Shown: one piece after another, positions 41,017 through 50,877 of the stretch | Position numbering within the stretch: the stretch's first letter is position 1 | Layout of the letters: each line of letters begins with the position of its first letter | NCBI GenBank assembly: GCA_963691705.1 | Contig: OY829537.1 | Location: 36,769,514 to 36,833,513, forward strand | Length of the DNA: 64,000 bases | Origin: Viola odorata | Taxonomy: Eukaryota > Streptophyta > Magnoliopsida > Malpighiales > Violaceae | Direction: 5' to 3' | Notes under the pieces: model-generated | What the model was told of the DNA's origin: nothing | What the model saw: the letters and a program-made list of their open reading frames with translations, nothing else | Databases searched by the model: none | Made by a program: the position numbers and the translations under genes

Positions 41017-43665
41017 CAACATGGAGGTGGCTCCTGACCGCGCCGACCTGCAAAATCTAGAAAAGAAAATCGGCGAGTCCGTGAAGACCTATGCTCAGAG
41101 ATGGAGAGAGTTGGCTTCGAGAATCTCTCCACCCTTAAGCGACAAGGAACTCTTGTCGATTTTCTTGCACACCTTCAAAGCTCCCTACTACACCTACCTG
41201 ATCTCGAACCCCTCAAACAGCTTCTCCGACATGGTCCTAATTGCCGAAAGAGTCGAGCAAGGGATTAAGTCTGGACGAATCACACATCCAACACCAGAGT
41301 CTGTACCAAAGAAAGCATCAGTCGTGAAAAGGGACGTCTGATTTGTCGCTCCCCAAGCTAATCAGGGGCAGTCGTTTCCACCACCACTGCCTTATTTATT
41401 GCCACCACCGTATCATCCGCCATCACTATATCAACCCACCTCCTTTCCTTTTACTTCACCACCAATTGCTAATATCCTGCCTCAAAATCCTACACATTTC
41501 CCACCACCTCCAGTACAAACATCACAACCTATGCCACCCAAGCCGTATAACCCGCCAAAAGACCCAAATAGCCAAAACACGACCAACAATCGGTGGAACC
41601 GAGAACCTCTACCTCCTCTCCATCTTCCCGCGGGGGAAAACTACAAACATCTCTTGGCAGCCAGACAGATCGTACCGGTTCCTGCTCAGCCTCAATTGCC
41701 TCCTTACCCAAAGTGGTATGATCTCAACGCAAGGTGCGAATATTACGCTGGAGCCCCAGGTCACACTCTGGAAAATTGCTTCGCATTCAAGGCAAAAGTC
41801 CATCACTTGATCAAAAGTGGATGGGTATCTTTCGAAGGATTGGCAAAAGGACCCAACACATCCACCAACCCTCTCCCCAATCATTCCCAAGGAAAGGGAG
41901 GGGTGAATGCCATCTCGGCAGGAGAAAGCAACGACCGTCTCTCTTCAGCATCAAGTTGGCCACAAGAATCGCTTTTCCAGACCTTAGCTCGAGAGGGATA
42001 TGTGCCATACGCGGAGAGCAATCCAAGTCACTGCATGTACTGCAAGGGAAGCGACGGTCATAAGATCCAAGGTTGTGAGTTGTTCGCAGGAAAGGTGAGA
42101 CAACTCTCGAGTCTCGGAGTAATACAAACCCGGAAAGCGACCCCCGGGAAAGGATCCATCAACACGATCGGAGGTGGATTTCCTATCCCGCATGACGCCG
42201 AGGGAACGCCACTCTAAAATGTCCAGAAGAAAGGATCAACTTCATCGTGCAAAAGGTTCTCCGCGCACCGCGACGAAGGCGACCGCGAGATTTACACCTT
42301 GGGCCAACCTTCCGGGAAGTTCGACTACCTCGTCAGGTATTCGGCACCACCCTCCTATTCTAGCACAGTGCCCTTACTACCCTCTTGGGAATCCTCAGAC
42401 TCCGAGTCATACCCTTCACCAACATGGTCGCTTCCTCCGTTTCCGTTGAAAGAGATCTACGCAAGCCTCTTGGCAGACAGGCAGATTACACCATCCCCGC
42501 TCTCGCCTTAATCCCTTCCTTACCCTAGCTGGTATGATCCAAAGGTTAGCTACGAATATCACGCCGGAACCCGAGGACACTCCTTGGAAAACTATTACGA
42601 CTTTAGAGAGAAGGTCGAGCACCTAACCAAAGAAGGACGAATCTCGGATTGCAGACTTTTTCAGCAAAAAGTCAAGCAACTCACAACATTCGGGATCATT
42701 CAGACCAAAGGGAAAACCCAAGGAGTAATCAACGTCATCGAGGATAATTCTCCAGCACCATATTCCTTCAAATACGTGGCCCAAACAGGGGATGCAGCCC
42801 CTACCCCACGCAAAGTAGTGTTCACATTAGCTGTGAATACTCCCAGCCGAGACTTACACCCGGTCCCATTCAACTATGGATACACGGTGGTCACCACCCC
42901 TCCTGCAGTCACACCAACATCACTCACTATCGGCGAAGCCTCTCATACCGGGGGAATGACCCGCACCGGAAGATGTTACATCTCGGAGGAAGTAGAAAAG
43001 CAACGACAAGCTAAAGGGAAAAACCCTGTGATCCGCGAAGAGACGATAGAGGAGACACAAGGTTTGAGCAAACCTGTAACCGAGGACGAGACAGCCGAGT
43101 TCCTCAAAATCATGAAACAGAGCGAGTTCAGCATCATCGAACAGCTAAAGAAAACCCCAGCTCGCATTTCCATCATGGAGCTGATCCTTACTTCAGAGCC
43201 GCATCGCCAAGCTCTCTTAAAAGTCTTGAAGCAAACCTTCGTGACTAAGGATATCACCACGGAAGGGGTGGAAAACCTCATCGGAAGAATTCAAGCCTTA
43301 AGCAGCATTTCCTTCTCTGAAGGAGAGATCGACCCCTTGGGAAGAGATCACAACAAGGCCCTATACATCATAGTAGAATGTAAGGGACACGTCATAGCAA
43401 AGGCCCTAATCGACAATGGGTCCGCACTTAATGTCATGCCCAGGCATATCCTCGAACAACTGCCGGTCGATTCCTCCCTCATAAAACCTAGCGGAATGAT
43501 GGCTAGGGCTTTCGATGGCACCACTCGAGAGATCATCGGGAACATTGAGTTGGATATGGTTATCGGGCCCCACGCTTTCGCCTTGACATTCCAGATCATG
43601 GAAATCCAACCCGCTTACAGCATGCTTCTAGGACGGCCTTGGATCCATTCAACGGGAGCTGCCCC
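41017..43665 (+). pseudogene. E8 gag and protease, one frame with three stops
   Basis: Continuous frame from the Gag core to protease, broken by TGA (41,339-41,341), TAA (42,215-42,217) and TAA (42,509-42,511), each one C-to-T step from a sense codon. Parts: Gag core end ('MVLIAERVEQGIKSGRI'); Pro-rich linker (41,390-41,560); knuckle-like 'CEYYAGAPGHTLENC' and 'HCMYCKGSDGHKIQGCELF'; a third, degenerate unit 'EYHAGTRGHSLENYY'; protease with 'ALIDNGSALNVMPRHILEQL' (active site D-N-G-S, usual for this clade) and 'LLGRPWIH'. A one-base shift near 43,665 moves the frame to the following segment. Confidence 0.88.
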
Positions 43666-44291
43666 TCTTCCCCGCATCAGTGCCTCAAATACGTCAAGGG
43701 CAATGCCCTCGTCACAATAAAGGCAGAGGAAGCCTTGATCCTGGCCAAGCATGCATCCATGCCTTACATCGAAACTGCTGAAACCTTGGAGAGTTCTTTC
43801 CAAGCCTTCGAAATCGTTAACGCGGATTGGATCGAGGAAGGATCCCCCGTTTGCGAAGCCTCAAAATCTGGGATAGCCGAAACAACCACTAAGTCAACAC
43901 TAGAGGGAAGCTTCCAATTAGGAAAATGGCTCGGGGCCGAGTTACAAGGATCAAAAGGCTGGGCGCCTCCGAAGAGCTTCGGAGACCGATTTGGGTTAGG
44001 ATACCAACCCAGCAAGGCCGATTTCACTAGGATTGCCCAAGAAAAGATAGAAAAACAGCTGGCTAAGCTATTTGGACGTTCTGCGCCAGAGGGCAAAATG
44101 TTGATTCCCCATATCAGAACCACGTTCCCCTTCGCCGTTGAAACCATCAATCAAAATCCAATCAGGGTATCAGACCTCCGTATCTGCACTCTAGGAGAAG
44201 AAGAATCGTCGCCTGGTTCAGTCATTTTCGTTAAGAAGTCAGGGGAGTCTGTGTGCAACTGGACCATTACCATGCTTCCGGATGTCTCTCC
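43639..44291 (+). pseudogene. E8 post-protease segment up to the intron donor
   Basis: Continues the gag-pro polyprotein in the +1 frame: 'QCLKYVKGNALVTIKAEEAL', 'FGDRFGLGYQPSKADFTRIA', 'HIRTTFPFAVETINQNPIRV'. It runs to TCTCC at 44,291, where the intron donor GTAATT begins. Without splicing the next codon is TAA (44,293-44,295). The segment between protease and RT is characteristic of Ogre-type polyproteins. Confidence 0.82.
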
Positions 44292-44440
44292 GTAATTTCT
44301 CCTTTTGAAAAATATATATGTTTTTGGCCTGTTTTCTTACGAAAACATTTTTGTAGGGACTCATGTTCCCTTTTGTTAAAAATCAATATATATGCAAATT
44401 TTCATTTTACGCATCTCTTTTTTCGCACTTTTAATTTCAG
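44292..44440 (+). other. Ogre-type intron between protease and RT (149 nt)
   Basis: Donor CTCC|GTAATT, acceptor TTTTAATTTCAG|GATGAG. Removing it joins the last two bases of exon 1 (CC) with G to form CCG and changes the frame from that of protease to that of the downstream ORF (ATG AGT GTT AGC). It contains the hairpin GTTTTC-ttac-GAAAAC (about 44,330-44,345) and AGGGA-ctcatgt-TCCCT. Unspliced RNA would end translation at the donor, so splicing would decide between Gag-protease and full polyprotein (established for Ogre elements; inferred here). Confidence 0.85.
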
Positions 44441-45343
44441 GATGAGTGTTAGCTCAGATTGTCTTGATAAAACCTATGTCTTTACTGGCGAAGAAATCAT
44501 CACTATGACCGAAGACAAGGCCGAAGTCTCCGACGAACTGGCCCGTTTACTAGAAAGTTCAGAAAAGGAAATAACCCCTCATCAGGAGGAATTGGACGAA
44601 GTAAACTTGGGGGCAAGCAGCGAGAATCAAAAACTGGTCAAGATCGGAACTACCTTGGATACGACTCAGAGAGAAAGATTGATTTCCCTCCTCAAAAGAC
44701 TACTCGGACGCATTCGCATGGTCGTACACCGATATGCCAGGTCTTGATCCCGGGATAGATAAGCATCGCATTCCATTGAAACCTGAGTTTAAACCAGTCA
44801 AACAAAAGTTTGAAGAAGATCATCCAAAAATGGTAGTCACTCACAAAGACTGGCATGACACGCTTCCTTTCACGCTACATGCTTACCGGATATCAACCCG
44901 CACATCCACAGGGGGCAACTCCCTACTCATTAGTTTACGGCATGGAAGCCGTAATTCCCCTTGAGGTAGAAATCCCTTCTCTCAGAATCCTGGCAGAATC
45001 TGAAATAGAAGAATCAGATTGGGCGAGAGTGAGGTACGAGCAGCTGAACCTCCTTTCCGAAAAGCGCTTGGCCGTTATCTGCCATGCGCAATTATATCAG
45101 CAAAGAATGGCCAACGCTTATAACAAGAAAGTACGACCTCGCAAATTCGAGGCTGGGGATTTAGTGCTGAAGAAAATTCTCCCTCATCAGGAGGCCAGTC
45201 AAGGAAAGTGGGCCCCAAGGTACGAGGGCCCGTATCTGGTCAAAAGTGCATTCTCAGGGGGTGCCCTAATGCTAACCAGCATGGATGGAGATGATCTCCC
45301 GAGACTGGTAAATGCCGATGCAGTCAAGAGATACTTCGCCTGA
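44441..45343 (+). pseudogene. E8 pol remnant: start of RT fused to integrase C-terminus
   Basis: 44,441-44,807 encodes the stretch before RT ('DELARLLESSEKEITPHQEE') and, after a one-base insertion in AAAA (about 44,694), 'WSYTDMPGLDPGIDKHRIPL' and 'KPEFKPVKQK', the start of RT. At about 44,808 this joins 'KMVVTHKDWHDTLPFTLHAY', which lies late in integrase. RT, RNase H and the integrase D-D-E core are all missing. A one-base insertion in a G run (44,921-44,925) shifts to the last frame: 'SLVYGMEAVIPLEVEIPSLR', 'FEAGDLVLKKILPHQEASQG', ending TGA at 45,343. Confidence 0.9.
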
Positions 45344-46185
45344 AGCATCGTGGACAGAGCGTCCGGTCAGCCAAAGACATAGAGTTTTATCATGACAATC
45401 TAGCACAAACATTTGTCCTGAAATTAATAAAACAAGTTTTTTAGGAGATGCTCGTTATTTTAAAAAAATTTGTTGTCCCCTTTCTCTTTCTTAAAATTTG
45501 TGAGATGACAAAAGGAGGCATGGCATAGATGGCTCCCCAGGAGTAGCTCGGGATGCAAGACGTGTCACTTAGACTAACGCCACTAATCACTCTTCAGTTT
45601 TGCAGGGACGTAAGGTCTCACGCCTCAAATCGTCGTCACGATAAAACCAGAGAGTTCCGCTCGTAGGAGCTGTTGAATTGCCGTAGCAGGCCACCTTCAA
45701 GAGCGAATCAAGAAAGATTTTAAGACAAGCCATCACCATCTAAAGCGAAATTTCTTTTCCTCGCAGTGCTACCAGCACAACCAGCATCGCAAACAACCGG
45801 TCTCAAAGGACTAAACGCTGGACCAAAGTCACAAAGGCCATCCGATGCAAATCACACCACAATGACCCACGGATAGCCCGTCTAAAAGGGAGAGCTTAAC
45901 ACCCACCAATCACGTTACTTCTGCTAAAAATTGTCTTGCATTTACTCCTCATTGGTTCTCGCCATGTCTTTTTCAGGGACTGGAAGCATCTCGCTGTCAT
46001 CCGCGTGGAGCTTGTGGAAGACGCCCTTGCAGCCCCGCTGCGCAAATCAAGGGAGTCCCTCTTTCTTTCCCCTGTATTTAAATTTGTTTTTATTCCTGCT
46101 CGCTTTATTAGCTTTAAGTCGGGTACGGTCGTCTGGCCCACTAGGGGGCAACCTTAGGTTCTCGGTAGAACCTTGTAAGTAAGTT
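45344..46185 (+). other. E8 3' region, no gene
   Basis: Unique sequence after the pol stop; overlapping 70-80 codon frames near 45,900-46,180 have no recognisable product. GGGGGCAAC occurs at 46,144-46,152, matching the polypurine tract core. Confidence 0.55.
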
Positions 46186-46189
46186 GTCT

Positions 46190-46400
46190 CAAACCATCTA
46201 GCAATCAAAACATCTAGCAATCAAAGCATCTAGCAATCAAACGTCTCGCAATCAAACATCTCGCAATCAAACCATCTAGCAATCAAACATCTAGCAATCA
46301 AACATCCAGCAATCAAACATCCAGCAATCAAACATCCAGCAATCAAACGTCTAGCAATCAAACCCCCTAGCAATCAAACCACCCGTCAATCAAAAATCAA
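46190..46400 (+). repeat. Tandem repeat of 17 bp (ATCTAGCAATCAAACAT)
   Basis: About twelve units of 'CATCTAGCAATCAAA' with variants (CCAGCAATC, CTCGCAATC). Nearly identical units, hence young. It precedes block A. Confidence 0.85.
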
Positions 46401-46409
46401 AAATCCGCG

Positions 46410-46580
46410 ATTTGCTCCGACGTAAGCAGTCATAGACAAATCCCGGTAAGCATTTTTGAGCCATCACGTCATATCCTTCATGAGTGTAAGGGCCTGACTA
46501 GGTACTAGTTGAGTTCGCATAATATCCAGGGTACATGCGCCATTAGACATGGGATAGCTATAAAGTGACATGGGACTTTT
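46410..46580 (+). other. Conserved non-coding block A (E8 copy)
   Basis: CCGACGTAAGCAGTCATAG, GGTAAGCATTTTTGAGCC, CCTTCATGAGTGTAAGG, CTAGTTGAGTTCGCATAATA, CCAGGGTACATGCGCC and ATTAGACATGGGATAGCTAT match E1 5,990-6,185 and E2 17,930-18,080. Confidence 0.75.
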
Positions 46581-46589
46581 ACGATTTTC

Positions 46590-47545
46590 TCCACTTTTTT
46601 CATTTTTTCCCTCTTTCCACCATATATGTCATCACTCCCCCAAACCGTCAATATCACTAATACCCCGGGAGCCAAAGAGCAGTTTCAGCTAAAATTGCCA
46701 GTCGGAAGTAAAAGCACGCCAAGTTCAAGTTCACGACGAAGGAGACGGAAAAGGTCACCAGGAGATCGCTAAGGACTATCACCGAAGAAGCAGCAACGAC
46801 GAAGGCCGAGACCTCAAGACAAAAGGGGAAGAGATCAAGACGAAGGTTGTGCTCGCTCTGCACTGTTGCATTTCAAATCAAATCAAAAAGGGGAGGGATA
46901 TATAATAAATAAAAAATAAATAAAAAATTAAAAATAAAAAAATAAAAAAAAGGAAAATGAGAGAAAAAAAAAAGAGGGGAAAAAAGGAAAAGAAAAGAAA
47001 AGAAAGAAAATGCTCAGAGACCTTCGAAGAATACAAACAATCGAAGAGCCAAAGCAATCACAGCCCGGGGACAACTCAATTCGAGAAATATCGAAGAAAA
47101 CTTTCCCCAGTGAACTCGAGTAAAAAGGCCCAAGGCCAACTCGAGAAATCTCAAAGCATCCTTCCCCAGTGAAGTCAAGCAAAAAGGTCCAACTCGAGGA
47201 CCCTCAAAGCAAGCATCCCTAGTGAGAACCCGAGAAGAGAAAGGGGCCCCAGGCCAACTCAAGTAGTAAGGCGCAAAAGGAACAGCGACGACGCTCCCCA
47301 ATGAAGACTCAAGAAAAGGGTCCTTGGCCACACGGAAAGCACCCCCAGCAAGGATCCCAAAGCTCACGCACTCTGTCAAGCAAGCATCCCCAGCAAAAAA
47401 GCGAAAGAGCTCGCACACCCCGCCCTCATCAGGGCCAATCAGCAAAACATCACTAATCAAAAGCCTTCCAACTCCCAGCAAAGCAATCTTTCCCCAAAAC
47501 AAACTCCTTTCCGGACATTTCACGTCCTTTCATTCTTTTCCGTAA
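46590..47545 (+). repeat. Purine-rich low-complexity tract with CTCGAG-type repeats
   Basis: 46,885-47,015 is almost pure A/G with AATAAAAA and GGAAAAGAAAAG runs. 47,050-47,310 repeats 'TTCCCCAGTGAA-TCAAG-AAAAAGG-CCAAGGCCAACTCGAGAA' degenerately. It occupies the same place between blocks A and B as the A-rich tract of E1. The 169-codon minus frame is a repeat by-product. Confidence 0.6.
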
Positions 47546-47549
47546 AAGT

Positions 47550-47815
47550 CTCATCGATTATTAGAACGCCCATGCATATGCATCTTCATTCGAAGTCTAT
47601 TCACTCGGACTGACATTGCGAACTGTAAATTATGTATCATGTTAGTTGCATCTTTATGAGTGCAAAACACTTAGCCTTGTTTCAGAGCGTGAGTGCAAAC
47701 ACTAATATCAGGTGAGGATTGCTTACGGCTGCAAATCATGGGAAAGTCTTGTCCTTGGGGTCGTTACCTCCTGAGCAGGACGCAGATGCATTCTAGGTTC
47801 ATATCAAGGCCGCTA
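47550..47815 (+). other. Conserved non-coding block B (E8 copy)
   Basis: CGCCCATGCATATGCATCTT, TCATTCGAAGTCTATTCACT, CGGACTGACATTGCGAACTG, GAGCGTGAGTGCAAACACTA, CAGGTGAGGATTGCTTACGG, GGGAAAGTCTTGTCCTTGGG and TCGTTACCTCCTGAGCA match E1 7,006-7,260 in order. Confidence 0.78.
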
Positions 47816-47819
47816 GCAT

Positions 47820-48440
47820 TAGCATTCTAGGTTCGTATCAAGGCCGCTAGCATTAGCATTCTTCTCCTCCTAGAGTGACAGCACTTAGTTTTCAGCATTA
47901 GCATTCTTCTCCTCCTAGAGTGACAGCACTTAGTTTTCAGCATTAGCATTCTTCTCCTCCTAGAGTGACAACACTTAGTTTTCAGCCTTAGCATTCTTCT
48001 CCTCCTAGAGTGACAGCACTTAGTTTTCAGCATTAGCATTCTTCTCCTCCTAGAGTGACAGCACTTAGTTTTCAGCCTTAGCATTCTTCTCCTCCTAGAG
48101 TGACCTTAGTTTAATTTCCGCATCTCGCGCCTTTTCCTACGGGAATCGACGTTGTTTAAATTTTCAGCCCTAGCATTCACCTCCTCCTAGAGTGACAGCA
48201 TTTAGTTTTCAGCCTTAGCATTCTTCTCCTCCTAGAGTGATAGCACTTAGTTTTCAGCCTTAGCTTTCTACTCCTCCCAGAGTGACATCATAGTTTAGTT
48301 TTCAGCGTCAAGCATTTCTTCTCCTCCTAGAGTAATAGCATAGCGTAGTCTTACCTTTTTAGCCCTAGCATTTCTTCCCCTCCCAAAGTGACCTCCTTCA
48401 CATAATTCTACATTTTTGCATAATTATTTCCTCCTCTTAG
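47820..48440 (+). repeat. Tandem repeat of about 45 bp (CTCCTCCTAGAGTGACA)
   Basis: About a dozen units 'TTAGCATTCTTCTCCTCCTA'-'GAGTGACAGCACTTAGTTTT'-CAGCC. The first six (47,855-48,095) are nearly identical and 45 long, giving an in-frame minus-strand ORF with repeated 'KTKCCHSRRRR', not a gene. Later units are diverged and spread to about 48,780 with 'CTCCCAGAGCGACA'. Confidence 0.88.
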
Positions 48441-48826
48441 AGTGACATCATTAGGACAAATCAGTCATACTTCTGCGAATCGCGCGTTATCCTCCCTAGG
48501 CAACGTCTGTTGCATGTTAGACCCCCTAGTGGGGCTGTCATTTACATTCTCGTAAAATCACTTTCCGTCCCCGGTAGAGTGGTTATCATTTTCATTTTCT
48601 ACAACTTATGTTTCTCTCGATACCCGAATAGAGCTAAGCTTATATCTTTGCAGGATCAACAACCTATCTCCTCCCAGAGCGGCAGCAATCCCCTTCTCCC
48701 AGAGCGACATCAAGCAACCACCTTTTATCCCCAGTGACAGCATCAATCAACTACCTCCTCCCAGAGCGACATCATCACTGTAAGTTTGAGGTAAGACCTG
48801 CCGTGTCGCCAAAATTCGGATATCTA

Positions 48827-48885
48827 GGGGCAACTGTCTTTACTGCTTATCAAATACTTCGATAAGACAGTAAAGAGGGGGCAAC
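48827..48885 (+). other. Stem-loop and polypurine tract of E8
   Basis: GGGGCAACTG (48,827-48,836), then TCTTTACTG-C-TTATC (48,837-48,851) pairing with GATAA-G-a-CAGTAAAGA (48,861-48,876) around the loop AAATACTTC, then GGGGGCAAC (48,877-48,885) directly before the LTR. The stem is 15 pairs with one bulge. E1 and E2 have the same outer helix at the same distance. Confidence 0.85.
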
Positions 48886-49813
48886 TGTTGATACCCGAAT
48901 TTTGACGCCATTTTTATTTAATTTTAGCATTTCTGTTATTTAGTTAATTTACAGTCATTTTCAGTTGATTTAATGTCGCTAGCATTCCTTGGTGTTTCGT
49001 TGCATTTTAGCATCATCGTTAGCATCGTCAACTTTCGAAATCACATTTTTAATTTTTCGGCACATATTTTCATTATTATTGTCATTATTATTTTTAGCCT
49101 TAAAGTCACATTTTTTATTATCCGGCAGTCGTTTGCTAGTTTTTTCTTCGTTTTAGGTCATCACATGAATTTTAGGATTTTTAATATTTTAGCGCATTTT
49201 TTAGTATTTTTATTATTTTATTATTATTTTTATTCGAGCTTTTATTGGACCCGAGTAAGTTCGCTCGGACAATAGCTTGACTTTAAAATGTTTTCCATCA
49301 ACTAGTTGCTAGATTTTTTTCTGGTCGCAACGGTCTACAGCGATTCGTGTAATTTTCGGTGTAACGTTATTATTTTTCCGTTCAAACGTTTCACGTTTTT
49401 TAACGCGAAAATAAACACGTTAAACGACAAATTCTCGTCATTCGCTGTAGACGGTTAAACCCGTCATATTTTTCTCTACGCGCCGGTACCTTCGGCTCGA
49501 AAAGTCAGAACGTTTGGTCGCGGGAACCGGCTCGAGGCCATTTAAATCAGATAAAAGGCCATTTGATCATGGCCATTGATCTGGTCAACCAAGGAAAGTC
49601 AACCAGATCAATGGCCCTTGAATTAATGTGCATAATACACATGCACAGTGCATGCACGAGGAAGGCAACGAAGTCCTCGCCCGAGTCACCTGCTTCCATC
49701 GCGTCCTAGCCCTCTAGCCCTCCGCCATCATCACGGCTCCCCTAGCCCAGCCAGCGCACACTCCCGGCCACCACGCGCAGCTCCTTCGACCGGCCATCCA
49801 CGCGTTCTTCGGC

Positions 49814-49821
49814 TATAAATA
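49814..49821 (+). promoter_or_regulatory. TATA box of the E8 LTR
   Basis: TATAAATA in GGCTATAAATAGCCACGG, itself inside a short inverted repeat (GGCTAT/ATAGCC). E9 has CCTATAAATAGC at the comparable place. Confidence 0.7.
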
Positions 49822-50877
49822 GCCACGGCCCCTCAACGTAAAAAGGGTCTGAAATTTTGCAAGAAAAAGGCCATTGCCCCTCTCCATTTTTCCAGGCCAG
49901 TCCATGAACCAGCTGAACCACCTCCTTGCGCTCAATCCTCTCCTCTTTCGGCAAGCACTGTAAGCGTTTCTTTCCCTTGTTTTTCTTTTAAATTCCATTT
50001 TAAGTTTAGCTAATTAATTAATCACTAAAACCTGCTGCAACCACCTTCTTTTCAGTCTAATTTCCCCATGCTAACATTAGTTTAAATTACCGTTGCTTAG
50101 TTTAATTGTTTCGTCGATTAACGTCAAAATGCATCTCTTCGTTTCCCTCAAAAGCATGCTGTTTTCGTTGCCATTTTCTTGCTGTTATTACATGCCTGTG
50201 TTGTAGGAAGAGAGAGGCCCTTTTCGGGCCAAGAACCAGGCGAATTGGTCACCTGGTTCGTCACCTCCGTCGCCGGCGATGTGAGGTTGAAGATGATGAT
50301 CACGGGCCACTCGGCCCTTCGTGCAAAAATGAAAGAAAGGTGATGGGTTTGGCCCATCACCATTTAAATTAATTTCCTTGGGCCAGGAATTGTTCCTGGC
50401 CCATTTCTCCAAATTTTAAGCTGGGCCCAGCCCATTTATATTTTTCCGAGTCTTCGATTCATTATTTTTTTTACGTAAAATGCTCACATGCTTCGTATAA
50501 TTATTATTCATGATATGTGCTATTTTTCCTATATGTTATACATGAATTGTTTAGTTCACTTTTTTTGTAAAATATTGTGTATGCTTATTCTTGCATCAAG
50601 TTATTTATCGAATTGTTTTTATACGTGAGTTGCTCATTTCTTATCGTGATATTTATTTTCATGTTGTTTAACTTCAGTCATTTATGTGTAGCAATTTAAT
50701 TTCAGTCATTTAAATTATCGCCTACATGGTCGGTCGCATTTTAATTCTCGTAAATATTCAACTACTTTAATTTTTCGCAAAACTGCTGGAAATCCTTCCG
50801 CAAATTATCAACTGTTTACTTTTCCGCACTTTAAATTTCAGCAATTTACTTTCGGCAATTTAAATTCAATATACCGT

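Noticed and set aside
47827..48084. Arg/Lys/Cys-rich repeat protein on the minus strand
   Set aside because: Product of a 45-bp (15-codon) tandem repeat; the same repeat is noncoding elsewhere in E8.
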